From positions 5,747,501 through 5,811,500 of the forward strand of contig NZ_JACHNB010000001.1 in assembly GCF_014205225.1 (NCBI RefSeq): a DNA stretch of 64,000 bases, in the 5' to 3' direction. The position numbers and the translations under genes are program-made. This document shows positions 15,683 through 24,262 of the stretch, one piece after another (within the stretch, counting starts at the first letter, position 1; every line of letters starts with the position of its first letter). The notes below the pieces were generated by a model. The model did no database searches and was not told the origin of the DNA. It was given only the letters and a program-made list of their open reading frames with translations. Source of the DNA: Actinoplanes octamycinicus (GTDB lineage: Bacteria > Actinomycetota > Actinomycetes > Mycobacteriales > Micromonosporaceae).

Positions 15683-16516
15683 TCAGCGCAGCCCGGCGAA
15701 CAGGTCGTCCTCGGGCAGCGGCGCGCCGGTGGTGTCGTACACCCGCAGGAACGTCTCGACCCCCATCAGGTCGGTGAAGCGCTCCTCGCCCATCCGCAGG
15801 AACTCGATGTTCTCGCTCTGGCTGGCGTGTGCCGCGAGCGCCTGGTACTTCTGGGCGCCGAAGGCGCGGGTGTCCACCCAGGTAGTGATCTCCGCGTCGG
15901 GCATGCCGATCTGCGGGCCCGGGGTGTCCTCGGCCACCTCGTCCTCGGCCCAGTCGACCCCCAGCTCGCGCAGCGCCTCGCCGAGCGCGGCCATCCCGGA
16001 GTGCGGGGCGGTGGTCCAGTACACCTTGGCCGGCACGCCGGTCAGCGCGACCGCCGCCATGGTGACGCGGTGCGCCTGGATGTGGTCGGGGTGGCCGTAG
16101 AAGCCGTTCTCGTCGTAGGTGACGACGACGTCGGGCCGGTACTGCCGGATGAGGGCGGCGAGCCGCTCGGCCGCCTCGGCGACCGGCACGCCCCAGAACG
16201 AGCCGGGTGCGTCGTTGGTCGGCCAGCCCATCATCCCGGAGTCGGCGTAACCGAGCAGCTCCAGGTGGGTGACCTTGAGGGCGGCGCAGCTGGCCTCGAG
16301 CTCCTCGCGACGCATCGCGGCCACCGCCACCGGGTCGTGCCCGGGCGCGCCCGGCTTGACCCCGCCCGGCCCGTCCCCGCACCGGCCGTCGGTGCAGGTC
16401 ACGAGCACGGTCGTGATCCCCTCCGCGGCACAGCGGGCGAGGACCCCGCCGGTGCTCGAAGCCTCGTCGTCGGGGTGGGCGTGCACCGCCATCAGCGTCA
16501 GGGATCGATCAACCAT
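15683..16516 (-). CDS. PIG-L/LmbE family deacetylase, mycothiol-type
   Basis: 277 residues, zinc-dependent amidase/deacetylase. Metal ligands are visible in AHPDDE (residues about 13-18) and YGHPDHIQ (about 150), with the usual VLVTCTDG and LGYADSGM between. The family includes MshB and the mycothiol S-conjugate amidase Mca in actinobacteria, and the length is close to those. The exact substrate (GlcNAc-inositol, mycothiol conjugate, or another N-acyl sugar) cannot be decided by eye. No mycothiol genes lie beside it. Confidence 0.9.
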   Translation of the reverse strand: MVDRSLTLMAVHAHPDDEASSTGGVLARCAAEGITTVLVTCTDGRCGDGPGGVKPGAPGHDPVAVAAMRREELEASCAALKVTHLELLGYADSGMMGWPTNDAPGSFWGVPVAEAAERLAALIRQYRPDVVVTYDENGFYGHPDHIQAHRVTMAAVALTGVPAKVYWTTAPHSGMAALGEALRELGVDWAEDEVAEDTPGPQIGMPDAEITTWVDTRAFGAQKYQALAAHASQSENIEFLRMGEERFTDLMGVETFLRVYDTTGAPLPEDDLFAGLR

Positions 16517-16567
16517 GCCGACACCCTACGACCCTGCCGACACCGCGATCCCGTGGCGCCGGTCCGC

Positions 16568-16696
16568 CTACCCGGCGGGTGCGGCCGGGGCACCGAAGCG
16601 TCCGGCCCGGTTGAGCACCATGGCGTTGTCGCCGGAGTCGATGGCGAGAATCATCACTTTGCGTAAAGGGTCAATCACTAATAGTGGGCGGCTCAT
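16568..16696 (-). CDS. Possible small protein, 42 residues
   Basis: A short frame with a strong AAAGGA site 6 bases before its ATG, reading MSRPLLVIDPLRKVMILAID and ending in a Gly/Pro/Ala-rich tail. Its first half uses codons (TTA, CTA, ATT, AAA) that are rare elsewhere in the window, which argues either for a recently acquired small gene or for non-coding sequence. It is divergent from the GAF-ANTAR gene and precedes the deacetylase in the same direction. No homologue is recognised. Confidence 0.35.
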   Translation of the reverse strand: MSRPLLVIDPLRKVMILAIDSGDNAMVLNRAGRFGAPAAPAG

Positions 16697-16942
16697 GGCG
16701 AATCCTTTACGTCTTATCCGTCCTCGAGGCCCAGTGGCCCGGGCCATCGGCCGGCGACAGGACAGCCCGTGCGAAAAAAGCGACAGATTTATCGGCGTCT
16801 TTGCCTACGCATGGGTGATCCGGACTCGGGAAAGAGATACCATTCAGGGACAGATCGGTGATTCGTACCCCGCCTTGTTGCCATGACGGTGACTTGCGGC
16901 CGCGGACTTTGCTCGCGTGGGTTCGAAGAAGGTAAAGATCTG
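16697..16942. other. AT-richer divergent promoter region
   Basis: Together with the possible small gene this fills the 426-base gap before the GAF-ANTAR regulator. It is visibly lower in G+C (runs such as GCGAAAAAAGCG and GATTTATC near 16780) than the flanking genes, as expected for promoters. No perfect operator repeat was seen. Nothing else that looks coding is present. Confidence 0.4.
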
Positions 16943-17701
16943 ATGCAGCACTCTCAGCCTCGTGGCACACCATCATCGAAGCGGGCGGCGAGACTGGCCG
17001 GCGACGGCCTCGCCGTCGCCCTGAGCTGGGCGGCACTGAGCTGGGATGCCGCGGAGAGCGAACAGGAGACGCTGGAGGCGATCGTCGCGGCCGCCGTGGA
17101 GATCGTTCCCGGCGCGCAGTCCGCGGGTCTCGTGGTCCGCCGTCATCGCCGGCTCACTCCCGGCGCGGCCACCGACGAGGCGGCCCGGTGGCTGGACCAG
17201 GTGCAGTGCGACAGCGGCCGCGGCCCGTGCCGGGACGCGGTGCGGCAGCAGCGCGGCATCCGGCTGGCCGACATCGCCGGCGCGCAGCGGTGGCCCGAGG
17301 TCGAGGCCCGGGCCGCCACGCTCGGCGTGCACAGCCTGCTCGTGCTGCCGCTCGAGGTGGAACGCGGCACGCTGGGCGCGCTCACCCTGTCCTCCCGGCA
17401 CCCGGGCGCCTTCGACGCCGCCGGGGAGCACGTGGCGACGTTGTTCGCCGTGCACGCGGCCGTCGCCATGTCGAGCGCCCAGCACCAGGAGCAGCTCGGC
17501 CAGGCGGTCCAGGTGCGCGACACGGTCGGCCAGGCCAAGGGCATTCTGATGGAACGGTTCGGGCTCACCGCCGATCAGGCGTTCGGCCTTCTGGTCCGGA
17601 CCAGTCAGCACTGCGAGCGTCCGCTGCTCCAGGTGGCCCGGGAGCTGGCCGAGACGATCGAACCCGGCCCGCTGAATCAGCGCCGGCGGACCGGCTCGTG
17701 A
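16943..17701 (+). CDS. GAF and ANTAR domain regulator
   Basis: 252 residues from an ATG with GAAGG about 10 bases upstream. Residues about 35-175 form a GAF sensor domain (CDSGRGPCRDAVRQQR, HSLLVLPLEVERGTLGALTL). Residues about 195-240 are an ANTAR RNA-binding domain (GQAKGILMERFGLTADQAFGLLVRTSQ). Such proteins act as antiterminators, binding paired hairpins in leader RNAs. No dedicated target is evident next door. A second GAF-ANTAR protein is encoded at 25.8 kb. Confidence 0.92.
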   Translation: MQHSQPRGTPSSKRAARLAGDGLAVALSWAALSWDAAESEQETLEAIVAAAVEIVPGAQSAGLVVRRHRRLTPGAATDEAARWLDQVQCDSGRGPCRDAVRQQRGIRLADIAGAQRWPEVEARAATLGVHSLLVLPLEVERGTLGALTLSSRHPGAFDAAGEHVATLFAVHAAVAMSSAQHQEQLGQAVQVRDTVGQAKGILMERFGLTADQAFGLLVRTSQHCERPLLQVARELAETIEPGPLNQRRRTGS

Positions 17702-17801
17702 CAAACGACTCCGGCGCATCGGCGCGCATAACAATTCCGGTGAATCAATAGCGCGCTTTTCCCGGCGGGGTGAGCAGCCCAAACACGCGCCATGGCATTA
17801 A

Positions 17802-17821
17802 TGGGAGCGCTCCCGTATGCT
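17802..17821 (+). promoter_or_regulatory. CebR-like operator with -10 element
   Basis: TGGGAGCGCTCCCG at 17802-17815 differs by one base from the consensus CebR box TGGGAGCGCTCCCA of streptomycetes, a LacI-family site released by cello-oligosaccharides. A possible -10 element, TATGCT, follows directly at 17816-17821. It lies 131 bases upstream of the secreted GH30 xylanase and suggests induction by plant cell-wall sugars. Confidence 0.8.
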
Positions 17822-17952
17822 CCGGTCCGGACTATTTCTCATCCCCATCGCACGAATTCCCCGGACGTGCGACCCGGTCGACGGTCCGCACCACACGCCG
17901 GTCGGAAGACCAATGGCGAGCCGGCTGCGCCCGACGGCCCGAAGGAGGAACC

Positions 17953-19623
17953 ATGACGCAGGATCAGCAGGAGCCGGGAAGTGGCGAGCGGAGGCTGCTC
18001 AGCCGCCGGACCGTCCTGACCACGATGGGCGCCGTGCCGGTCATCACCGTCGCGGCGTCGGTGGTCGCGGCGACCGAGGCCTCGGCCGCGGCGGCGAACG
18101 TCAACCCGTCCGCGCCACGCCAGACGATCAAGGGCTTCGGCGCGATGGCGCACGCGGCCTGGATCGGCGACCTCACGGCCGCCCAGCGCGACACGGCGTT
18201 CGGCACCGGCGAGGGCCGGCTGGGCTTCTCGGTGCTGCGGATCCCGGTCGGGGAGAGCCCGGCGGACTGGGGTCGTGACCTGGCCACGGCGAAACGGGCC
18301 GTCGAGCTCGGCGCCACCGTCTTCGCCTCGCCGTGGAATCCGCCCGCCGGCATGACCGAGACCTTCACCCGCGGCAGCCAGACCGACGCGAAGCGCCTCA
18401 AATACGGTTCGTACGCCGCCTACGCCCAGCATCTGAACGACTTCACGGCCTACCTGCGGAACAACGGGGTGAACCTGTACGCCATCTCGGTGCAGAACGA
18501 GCCCGACTACGCGTCGGAGTGGACCTGGTGGACCAGCGCGGAGATCACCCGGTTCCTGCGGGAGAACGCCGGCTCGATCAGCACCCGGGTGATGGCGCCG
18601 GAATCCTTCCAGTACGTCAAGTCGATGTCCGACCCGATCCTGAACGACGCCGCCGCGCTCGCCAACGTGGACATCATCGGGGCCCACCTGTACGGCACCC
18701 CGTACGCGAACTTCCCCTACCCGCTGTTCAAGCAGAAGGGCGCCGGCAAGGAACTGTGGATGAGCGAGGTGTACTACCCGAACAGCACCGCCAATTCCGG
18801 GGACGCCTGGCCGGAGGCGCTCGACGTGGGCGAGCACATCCACCACGCCATGGTGGACGCCGAGTTCCAGGCGTACGTGTGGTGGTACCTGCGGCGCAGC
18901 TACGGCCCGATGCGGGAGGACGGCCAGATCAGCAAGCGCGGTGCGATGATGGCGCACTTCGCCAGGTTCGTCCGCCCCGGCCAGGTCCGGATCGACGCGA
19001 CGGCGAACCCGGCGTCGAACGTCTACGTGTCGGCGTACCGCGACGGTGACACCGTCGTCATCGTCGCGATCAACAAGAACACCTCGGCGGTCAGCCAGCA
19101 GTTCACCCTGGCGAACACCACCGCGTCCGGCAGCGTCGCGAACTGGCTGACCGACGGCAGCCGCACCGTCGCGCCGCAGACCGCGCTCACCATGGCGAAC
19201 GGCTCGTTCACCGGGCTCCTCCCGGCCCGCAGCGCGATGACCTTCGTGACCAGGATCGGTGGCGGCACCCCGTCGCCCAGCGCCTCGCCCGTCCCGAGCG
19301 GCGGCACCGGCCCGCGGGTCGCCTACACGATGAGCACCTGGAGCTCCGGCTTCACGGCCGCGATCACCATCACCAACACCGGCACCTCGGCGATCGACGG
19401 CTGGACGCTCGGCTTCGCCCTCCCCGCCGGGCAGGCCATCACGTCCGGCTGGAACGCCACCTTCGCCTCCGCGAGCGGTCAGGTGACCGCGCGCAACGTC
19501 AGCTACAACGGCACCCTCGCGCCCGGGGCCGGCGTCGACATCGGCTTCCAGGGCACCCACACCGGGAACACCGCCGAACCGGTCGCTTTCACCCTCAACG
19601 GCATCCCGTGCACCGTGGTCTGA
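17953..19623 (+). CDS. Secreted GH30 family glycosidase with C-terminal CBM2
   Basis: 556 residues from an ATG behind AAGGAGG. The N-terminus has a twin-arginine signal (SRRTVLTTMG then a hydrophobic stretch to about residue 52, cleavage near ASA-AAA). Residues about 55-435 are a GH30 catalytic domain of the glucuronoxylanase type: acid/base Glu183 in QNEPD and nucleophile Glu272 in MSEVYYP, plus the associated beta-domain ending TFVTRI. A Pro/Ser linker leads to a CBM2-like cellulose/xylan-binding module (about 455-556: WSSGFTAAITITNTG, WTLGFALP). It cuts xylan outside the cell. The CebR-like box upstream fits. Confidence 0.9.
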   Translation: MTQDQQEPGSGERRLLSRRTVLTTMGAVPVITVAASVVAATEASAAAANVNPSAPRQTIKGFGAMAHAAWIGDLTAAQRDTAFGTGEGRLGFSVLRIPVGESPADWGRDLATAKRAVELGATVFASPWNPPAGMTETFTRGSQTDAKRLKYGSYAAYAQHLNDFTAYLRNNGVNLYAISVQNEPDYASEWTWWTSAEITRFLRENAGSISTRVMAPESFQYVKSMSDPILNDAAALANVDIIGAHLYGTPYANFPYPLFKQKGAGKELWMSEVYYPNSTANSGDAWPEALDVGEHIHHAMVDAEFQAYVWWYLRRSYGPMREDGQISKRGAMMAHFARFVRPGQVRIDATANPASNVYVSAYRDGDTVVIVAINKNTSAVSQQFTLANTTASGSVANWLTDGSRTVAPQTALTMANGSFTGLLPARSAMTFVTRIGGGTPSPSASPVPSGGTGPRVAYTMSTWSSGFTAAITITNTGTSAIDGWTLGFALPAGQAITSGWNATFASASGQVTARNVSYNGTLAPGAGVDIGFQGTHTGNTAEPVAFTLNGIPCTVV

Positions 19624-19638
19624 TCACCGCCGGGGTGC

Positions 19639-20679
19639 TCAGGACACCGGCACCCGCACCGCGCCGCTGAGGATCCGGTACCGGGCCTTCTCCATCCCCG
19701 ACTGGTACGGGCCGAGTTGCTGGTTCGAGGTGGCGTAGCCGACACCGTCCACCTTGAGGTCGTAGCGCTTCTTCCCGCCGGCCCGGTCGCCCTTGACGAA
19801 CGCCTGGATCTCCTGGAAGACGCCGTTGTCGACGCGTTTGAGCATCGAGGTGAGGATGCGGGAGCGGACCGCCTCGTCGGCGGTGGCGTACTGGTCGGAG
19901 TCGACCCCGATCGCCCACGCCTTCCGGCCGGCCGCGACCGCCTGGAAGACGCCGGAGCCGGAGCCGCCGGCCGCCGCGTAGACCACGTCGGCGCCGCCGG
20001 CGATCAGGCGCGCCGCGGCGGCCTTGCCCTTGGCCGGCGCGCTGAAGCCGCCGAAGTCGGGCGGCCTGGTCAGGTACCGGACGTCGACCCGGATGCCCGG
20101 GTCGACGCTGTGCACCCCGGCGACGTAGCCGGCCTCGAACTTGTGGATCAGGGCGACGTCGACGCCGCCGACGAAGGCCACCCGGTCCTTGCGGGTGGCC
20201 AGCGCGGCCGCCACCCCGACCAGATAGGAGCCCTGCTCCTCGGAGAACAGCAGCGACACCACGTTGTCCGCGGTCACCGAGTCGTCGTCGATGATCGCGA
20301 AGAGGGTGCCGGGGAACTCCTCGGCGACCGTGCCGACCGCGGTGGCGTACAGGAAACCGACCGCGATGACCGGGTTGCTGCCGCCGGCGGCGAGCCCGCG
20401 CAGCGCCTCGGCCCGGGCCTCGTCGGTCTCCGCCTGCGTCTTCGCCTCCGACGCCTCGATCAGCAACTCCTGCTTGGCCCGGTCGATGCCGGCCGCGGCC
20501 GCGTCGTTGAAGCTCTTGTCGCCGCGCCCCGCGCTGTCGTAGGCGATCCCGACGCGCACCGTCTCGCGGCCCAGGCCGGACGAGTCGGCCGGCGAGACCG
20601 GCACCATCACCGCCGAACACCCGGTCAGCAGCAGGGTGAGGGCCGCGGCGAGCACCCCGGCGCGGAAGCGTTCGATCAT
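19639..20679 (-). CDS. BMP-family lipoprotein (substrate-binding protein)
   Basis: 346 residues with a lipoprotein signal ending LLLTGCSA, so it is tethered outside the membrane. The mature part is a BmpA/Med/PnrA-type periplasmic binding fold (VRVGIAYDSAGRGDKSFNDAAAAGI, FPGTLFAIIDD, VAFVGG, KAWAIGVDSDQ); relatives bind nucleosides. It follows the chemoreceptor gene by only 10 bases in the same direction, and no permease or ATPase genes are nearby. This suggests it presents ligand to the receptor rather than feeding a transporter. Confidence 0.9.
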   Translation of the reverse strand: MIERFRAGVLAAALTLLLTGCSAVMVPVSPADSSGLGRETVRVGIAYDSAGRGDKSFNDAAAAGIDRAKQELLIEASEAKTQAETDEARAEALRGLAAGGSNPVIAVGFLYATAVGTVAEEFPGTLFAIIDDDSVTADNVVSLLFSEEQGSYLVGVAAALATRKDRVAFVGGVDVALIHKFEAGYVAGVHSVDPGIRVDVRYLTRPPDFGGFSAPAKGKAAAARLIAGGADVVYAAAGGSGSGVFQAVAAGRKAWAIGVDSDQYATADEAVRSRILTSMLKRVDNGVFQEIQAFVKGDRAGGKKRYDLKVDGVGYATSNQQLGPYQSGMEKARYRILSGAVRVPVS

Positions 20680-20689
20680 CGTCCCCTCC

Positions 20690-22297
20690 TCAGTACCGGA
20701 ACTGGGCGACCGCGTCGCGCAGCTGGGTCGACATCCGGCTCAACTCGGCGGCTGCCTCCCGGGAGCGGGCCACCTCGGCCGAGGTGGCGGCGGACGCGGC
20801 GGCGACCGCCCGGATGTTCTCGGCGATGCTCGCCGTGCCGCCGGCCGCGGCGGTGGCGCCCCGGTTCATCTCGCCGGTGGTGGCGGTCTGCTCCTCCACC
20901 GCGCCGGCGATGCTGGTCTGGTAGTCGCTGATCCGGCTCACCACCTCGCCGATCATCTCGATCGCGGTGACCGCCGCCGCGGTGTCCGACTGGATCGCCT
21001 GGACCAGCGAGTCGATCTCGTCGGCCGCCCGGGCGCTCTCCTGCGCCAGGTCCTTGACCTCGCCGGCGACGACCGCGAAGCCCTTGCCCATGTCGCCGGC
21101 CCGGGCCGCCTCGATGGTGGCGTTGAGCGCGAGCAGGTTGGTCTGCGCGGCGATGCTGGTGATCAGTTTGACCGCGTCGCCGATCGCGGACGACGAGGTG
21201 CCCAGGTTGCCGACCGTCTGGTTGGCCGAGTGGGCCGCGGCCACCGCCTCGGCGGCCACCGCCGCGGCCTCGGCGGCGTTGCGGGAGATCTCCTCGATCG
21301 AGGCGCCCATCTCCTGCGATCCGGCCGCCATCGTGTCGACGTTGCGGTTCACGTCCTCGGCCGCCCCGGCGACCAGCCCGGCCTGCTCGCTGGTGTCCCC
21401 GACCGACTTGGCGAAGGCGCCGGACACCGCGTCCAGCTCCGCCGAGGTCCGGGTCAGGATCTCCGCCTGCTGGGCCACGTCGGAGACGATCGTGCGGACC
21501 GCGACCATCGCCTGCCCGAGCGCCGCCGACATCTCGGCCACCTCGTCGCGGCCGTCGTCGGCGGGCGGTTCGACGGTCAGATCGCGGTCGGCCATCCGGC
21601 GCAGCGCGTCGCGGGCCGATCCGACCGGCCGGACGATGCTGCGGGTCACCACGACCGCGGAGGCGGCGCCGAGCGCCAGGGCCAGCCCGGTGACCACCAT
21701 GATGATCAGCTCGGCCCGGGTGGCGTCCTCGGCGGACGCGCGCACCGCCGCCACGCTGCGGGCGTCGACCGAGGCGGCCAGCTTCTGCGCGGCGACCATG
21801 ATCCGGTAGTAGCTGTTCCAGCTGTCGTACAGGGCGATCTGGTCGGCGTTCCACAGCGCCTGCGCGGTGCCCGGGCGGTAGGCCGCCACCACCTTGTCGT
21901 TGACGGCGACGTACGTCGAAAGCTCTTGGTTCAGGGTGTCGAAGACGTCGCGCTCGGCGCCGGTCATGCTGCCGGTGTCGACCTGCCCCAGATAGGTGCG
22001 GAACGCGTCCCGCTCCTGCTGCCACGCCTTGTAGGCGACCGAGTCCCCGCCCAGCGCCCGCCCGGCCCCGAGCCGGTAGATGTCGTTGATGAAGCCGGCC
22101 TGCCAGCCGTTGAGCGTGGTCGCATGGGTCTTGATTTCGTCGGCCTGCCGGGTCAGCAGCTCCAGCCGGCGCACGTCGGTGGCCGCGTCCCGCTGCGAGA
22201 CGATGGTCGCGTAGGCGACCACGGCGATGGCGAACAACAGGGCGAGCACACCGGCGAACGCCCCGGACAGCCGGGCGCCGATACTGAAACGCCGCAC
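20690..22297 (-). CDS. Methyl-accepting chemotaxis protein
   Basis: 535 residues from a GTG with GAAAGG upstream. One membrane segment (LFAIAVVAYATIV, residues about 19-32) precedes an extracytoplasmic four-helix-type sensor; a second (LIIMVVTGLALALGAASAVVV, about 195-215) leads into a HAMP domain. The signalling domain includes the hairpin tip EISRNAAEAAA...AIAAQTNLLALNATIEAARAG...GFAVVAGEVKDLAQES. Actinoplanes-type bacteria make motile spores, which would explain a chemoreceptor. It is followed immediately by a binding lipoprotein and preceded by a structured leader. Confidence 0.95.
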   Translation of the reverse strand: MRRFSIGARLSGAFAGVLALLFAIAVVAYATIVSQRDAATDVRRLELLTRQADEIKTHATTLNGWQAGFINDIYRLGAGRALGGDSVAYKAWQQERDAFRTYLGQVDTGSMTGAERDVFDTLNQELSTYVAVNDKVVAAYRPGTAQALWNADQIALYDSWNSYYRIMVAAQKLAASVDARSVAAVRASAEDATRAELIIMVVTGLALALGAASAVVVTRSIVRPVGSARDALRRMADRDLTVEPPADDGRDEVAEMSAALGQAMVAVRTIVSDVAQQAEILTRTSAELDAVSGAFAKSVGDTSEQAGLVAGAAEDVNRNVDTMAAGSQEMGASIEEISRNAAEAAAVAAEAVAAAHSANQTVGNLGTSSSAIGDAVKLITSIAAQTNLLALNATIEAARAGDMGKGFAVVAGEVKDLAQESARAADEIDSLVQAIQSDTAAAVTAIEMIGEVVSRISDYQTSIAGAVEEQTATTGEMNRGATAAAGGTASIAENIRAVAAASAATSAEVARSREAAAELSRMSTQLRDAVAQFRY

Positions 22298-22313
22298 CGA
22301 GGCACCTTTCGTC

Positions 22314-22343
22314 GACGGGTCCCCCCGTCCTGCCTTTCGGCAG
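22314..22343 (-). promoter_or_regulatory. Tandem tetraloop hairpins in chemoreceptor leader
   Basis: In the transcript of the chemoreceptor gene, two hairpins stand back to back. First is a 5-base-pair stem with a GAAA loop (22330-22343), then a 6-base-pair stem with a GGGA loop (22314-22329), both perfect and both GNRA-type. They end 16 bases before the GTG. A riboswitch or attenuator is possible; the hallmark conserved bases of a c-di-GMP riboswitch are not all present. Confidence 0.5.
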
Positions 22344-22373
22344 CGGGCGGCCGTCGCTTAGCGGATCCGGCGG

Positions 22374-23378
22374 TCAGCCGGTGCTGGCGCGGACCTCGAG
22401 CTGGTGGGCGACGACGTGGCGGGCCGGCGCCGGCCCGCCGCCCGCGGTGAGCCGCGCGGCGAGGCAGTCCAGCGCGGCCCGGGCGATCGCCACCTTGTCC
22501 GGCGCCACCGTGGTGAGCGCGGGGGTGGCGAACCGCCCGTCCTCGATGTCGTCGAAGCCGGCGACCGCCAGGTCGGCCGGGACCCGCAGGCCGTGACCGG
22601 CGGCCGCGTGCAGCGCGCCCAGGGCGAGCTGGTCACTGAAGCAGAACACCGCGTCGACGGCGGTCCCGGCGCTGAGCAGCTCGCGCATGGCGGCCGCCCC
22701 GTCGGACCGGTGCAGGTGGGCGACCGGCACCTCCAGGGCCGGATCGGCGGGCAGGCCGGCCTCGCTCAGCGCCTGCCGGTAACCGGCCAGCCGCTGGGCG
22801 GCGGTGCCGTTGGTCAGGTGCGGCTGCGGGCCGATCGCGGCGATCTTGGTCCGGCCGGTCGCGATCAGGTGCCCGGTCAGCTGCCGGGCGGCGGCGACGT
22901 TGTCGATCACCACGTGGTCCAGCAGGCCGTCGGCGTCCTGCTCGCCGAGCAGCACCAGCGGGGCGGCGTCCGGGCGGCGGCGCAGGTCGGCGGGGGAGAG
23001 CGCCCAGGGGCTCATCACCAGGCCGTCGACCGCCTGGCCGTGCACGCCGTCGAGCAGCTCACGCTCCCGGCGGGGGTCGCCGCCGGTCTGCTGCACCAGC
23101 ATCGTCCAGCCACGTTTCTCCGCCTCGTCGGCCAGGTGACCGGCCAGCTCGCCGAAATAGGGCGAGGCGATCTCCGGGATGACCAGCGCGATCAGCCCGG
23201 ACCGGCCGCCGCGCAGGTGCCGGGCGGCGGCGTTCGGCCGGTAACCCAGCTCGTCGAGCGCCCGCTGGACCCGCTCCCGGGTCTCCGGCGCGACCAGGGC
23301 GAAGCCGGAGACGACGTTGGAGACGGTCCGGACGGACACGCCGGCCCGCTCGGCGACCTGACGGAGATTCGCAGCCAC
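22374..23378 (-). CDS. LacI-family transcriptional regulator
   Basis: 334 residues. The GTG is chosen because translation then begins at the helix-turn-helix (NLRQVAERAGVSVRTVSNVVSG), the family norm. A hinge helix with YRPNAAARHLRGG follows, then a sugar-binding periplasmic-like domain ending in FDDIEDGRFATPALTTV. It is divergent from the PhyH dioxygenase gene, with palindromes in the gap, so it likely controls both itself and that gene. The effector is unknown. Confidence 0.93.
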   Translation of the reverse strand: MAANLRQVAERAGVSVRTVSNVVSGFALVAPETRERVQRALDELGYRPNAAARHLRGGRSGLIALVIPEIASPYFGELAGHLADEAEKRGWTMLVQQTGGDPRRERELLDGVHGQAVDGLVMSPWALSPADLRRRPDAAPLVLLGEQDADGLLDHVVIDNVAAARQLTGHLIATGRTKIAAIGPQPHLTNGTAAQRLAGYRQALSEAGLPADPALEVPVAHLHRSDGAAAMRELLSAGTAVDAVFCFSDQLALGALHAAAGHGLRVPADLAVAGFDDIEDGRFATPALTTVAPDKVAIARAALDCLAARLTAGGGPAPARHVVAHQLEVRASTG

Positions 23379-23399
23379 GGAAACATCGTACTCAGCACT

Positions 23400-23428
23400 T
23401 GCAACGTTGCATGCCACGTTGCAACATG
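23400..23428. promoter_or_regulatory. Paired LacI-type operators
   Basis: A perfect palindrome TGCAACGTTGCA (23400-23411) and an imperfect one CCACGTTGCAACATGG (23413-23428) share the core CGTTGCAA. They lie between the divergent regulator and dioxygenase genes and run into the dioxygenase start. They are the likely binding sites of the adjacent LacI-family protein. Confidence 0.75.
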
Positions 23429-24262
23429 GCCTTCATGACGTCACTCATCGATGCGGAAGCCGGGCCGGCGGCCCGGGAGGCGATCTACACCGACGGCATC
23501 ACCGCCCTGCGCGGCGCGTTCAGCAGCGCCTGGGCCGACCGGATGCGGGCCGACGTCGAGACCGCCTTCGCCGAGGCCAAGGCCCGGCCGGGCGGCGCGG
23601 TCGGCCGCGGCCCGCACCGCTACTACGTGGAGATCCACCCGGAGCAGCTGAGCGGCTTCGTCGAGCTGGTCACCCACCCCTGGGTGACGGCGGTCTGCAC
23701 GGCCGTGCTCGGCGCCGACTACAAGATCGTCGAGCTGGGCTTCGACATCCCGTTCCCCGGCGCGGTCAACCAGCCGTGGCACCGGGACTTCCCGATGCCC
23801 GAGGTGACCCGCGCCGGCGGCCGGCTCGACTCGCTCGCCTTCAACCTGACCGGGGTGGACACCACCGACGAGATGGGCCCGTTCGAGATCGCGCCCGGCA
23901 CCCAGTTCGACGACGAGCCGGACTTCGAGCACGGCATGTTCCCGCCGAAATCGCGGTACGCCCGCTACGAGGAGCTCGCCGTCCGCAAGTACCCGCAGCG
24001 CGGGGACATCTCGGCGCGGTCCGCGCTGACCATCCACCGCGGCACCAAGAACCTGTCCGAGCTGTCCCGCCCGGTCCTGGTGCTCGGCGTGGACGCGGCG
24101 GACGGCACCAACAGCGACAAGCACGACCTGGCCGTCACCAGGGAGTTCTGGGAGCGGCTCCCGGCCGAGGTGCGCGACCACCTGGACTGCCCGGTCGTCG
24201 ACCGGCTCACCCCGATCACCCAGAAGCACACCATCGAGGGCCTGGTCATGGGCGAGGCGTGA
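23426..24262 (+). CDS. Phytanoyl-CoA dioxygenase (PhyH) family protein
   Basis: 278 residues from the ATG at the operator; an ATG three codons later is equally possible, and neither has a ribosome site. Fe(II)/2-oxoglutarate oxygenase features are visible: the iron-binding HxD in WHRDFPMP and distal His in LTIHRGTKNLS. Surrounding blocks (GFDIPFPGAVNQPWH, GPFEIAPGTQF) match PhyH enzymes, which hydroxylate small molecules. The substrate is unknown but presumably related to the effector of the divergent LacI regulator. Its 3' end overlaps the convergent membrane protein gene by 17 bases. Confidence 0.85.
   Translation: MAFMTSLIDAEAGPAAREAIYTDGITALRGAFSSAWADRMRADVETAFAEAKARPGGAVGRGPHRYYVEIHPEQLSGFVELVTHPWVTAVCTAVLGADYKIVELGFDIPFPGAVNQPWHRDFPMPEVTRAGGRLDSLAFNLTGVDTTDEMGPFEIAPGTQFDDEPDFEHGMFPPKSRYARYEELAVRKYPQRGDISARSALTIHRGTKNLSELSRPVLVLGVDAADGTNSDKHDLAVTREFWERLPAEVRDHLDCPVVDRLTPITQKHTIEGLVMGEA

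Noticed and set aside
22314..22343. Firm call of a c-di-GMP riboswitch
   Set aside because: GAAA hairpin and GGACG are suggestive, but the full conserved sequence that follows in known examples is absent. Kept only as a structured leader.
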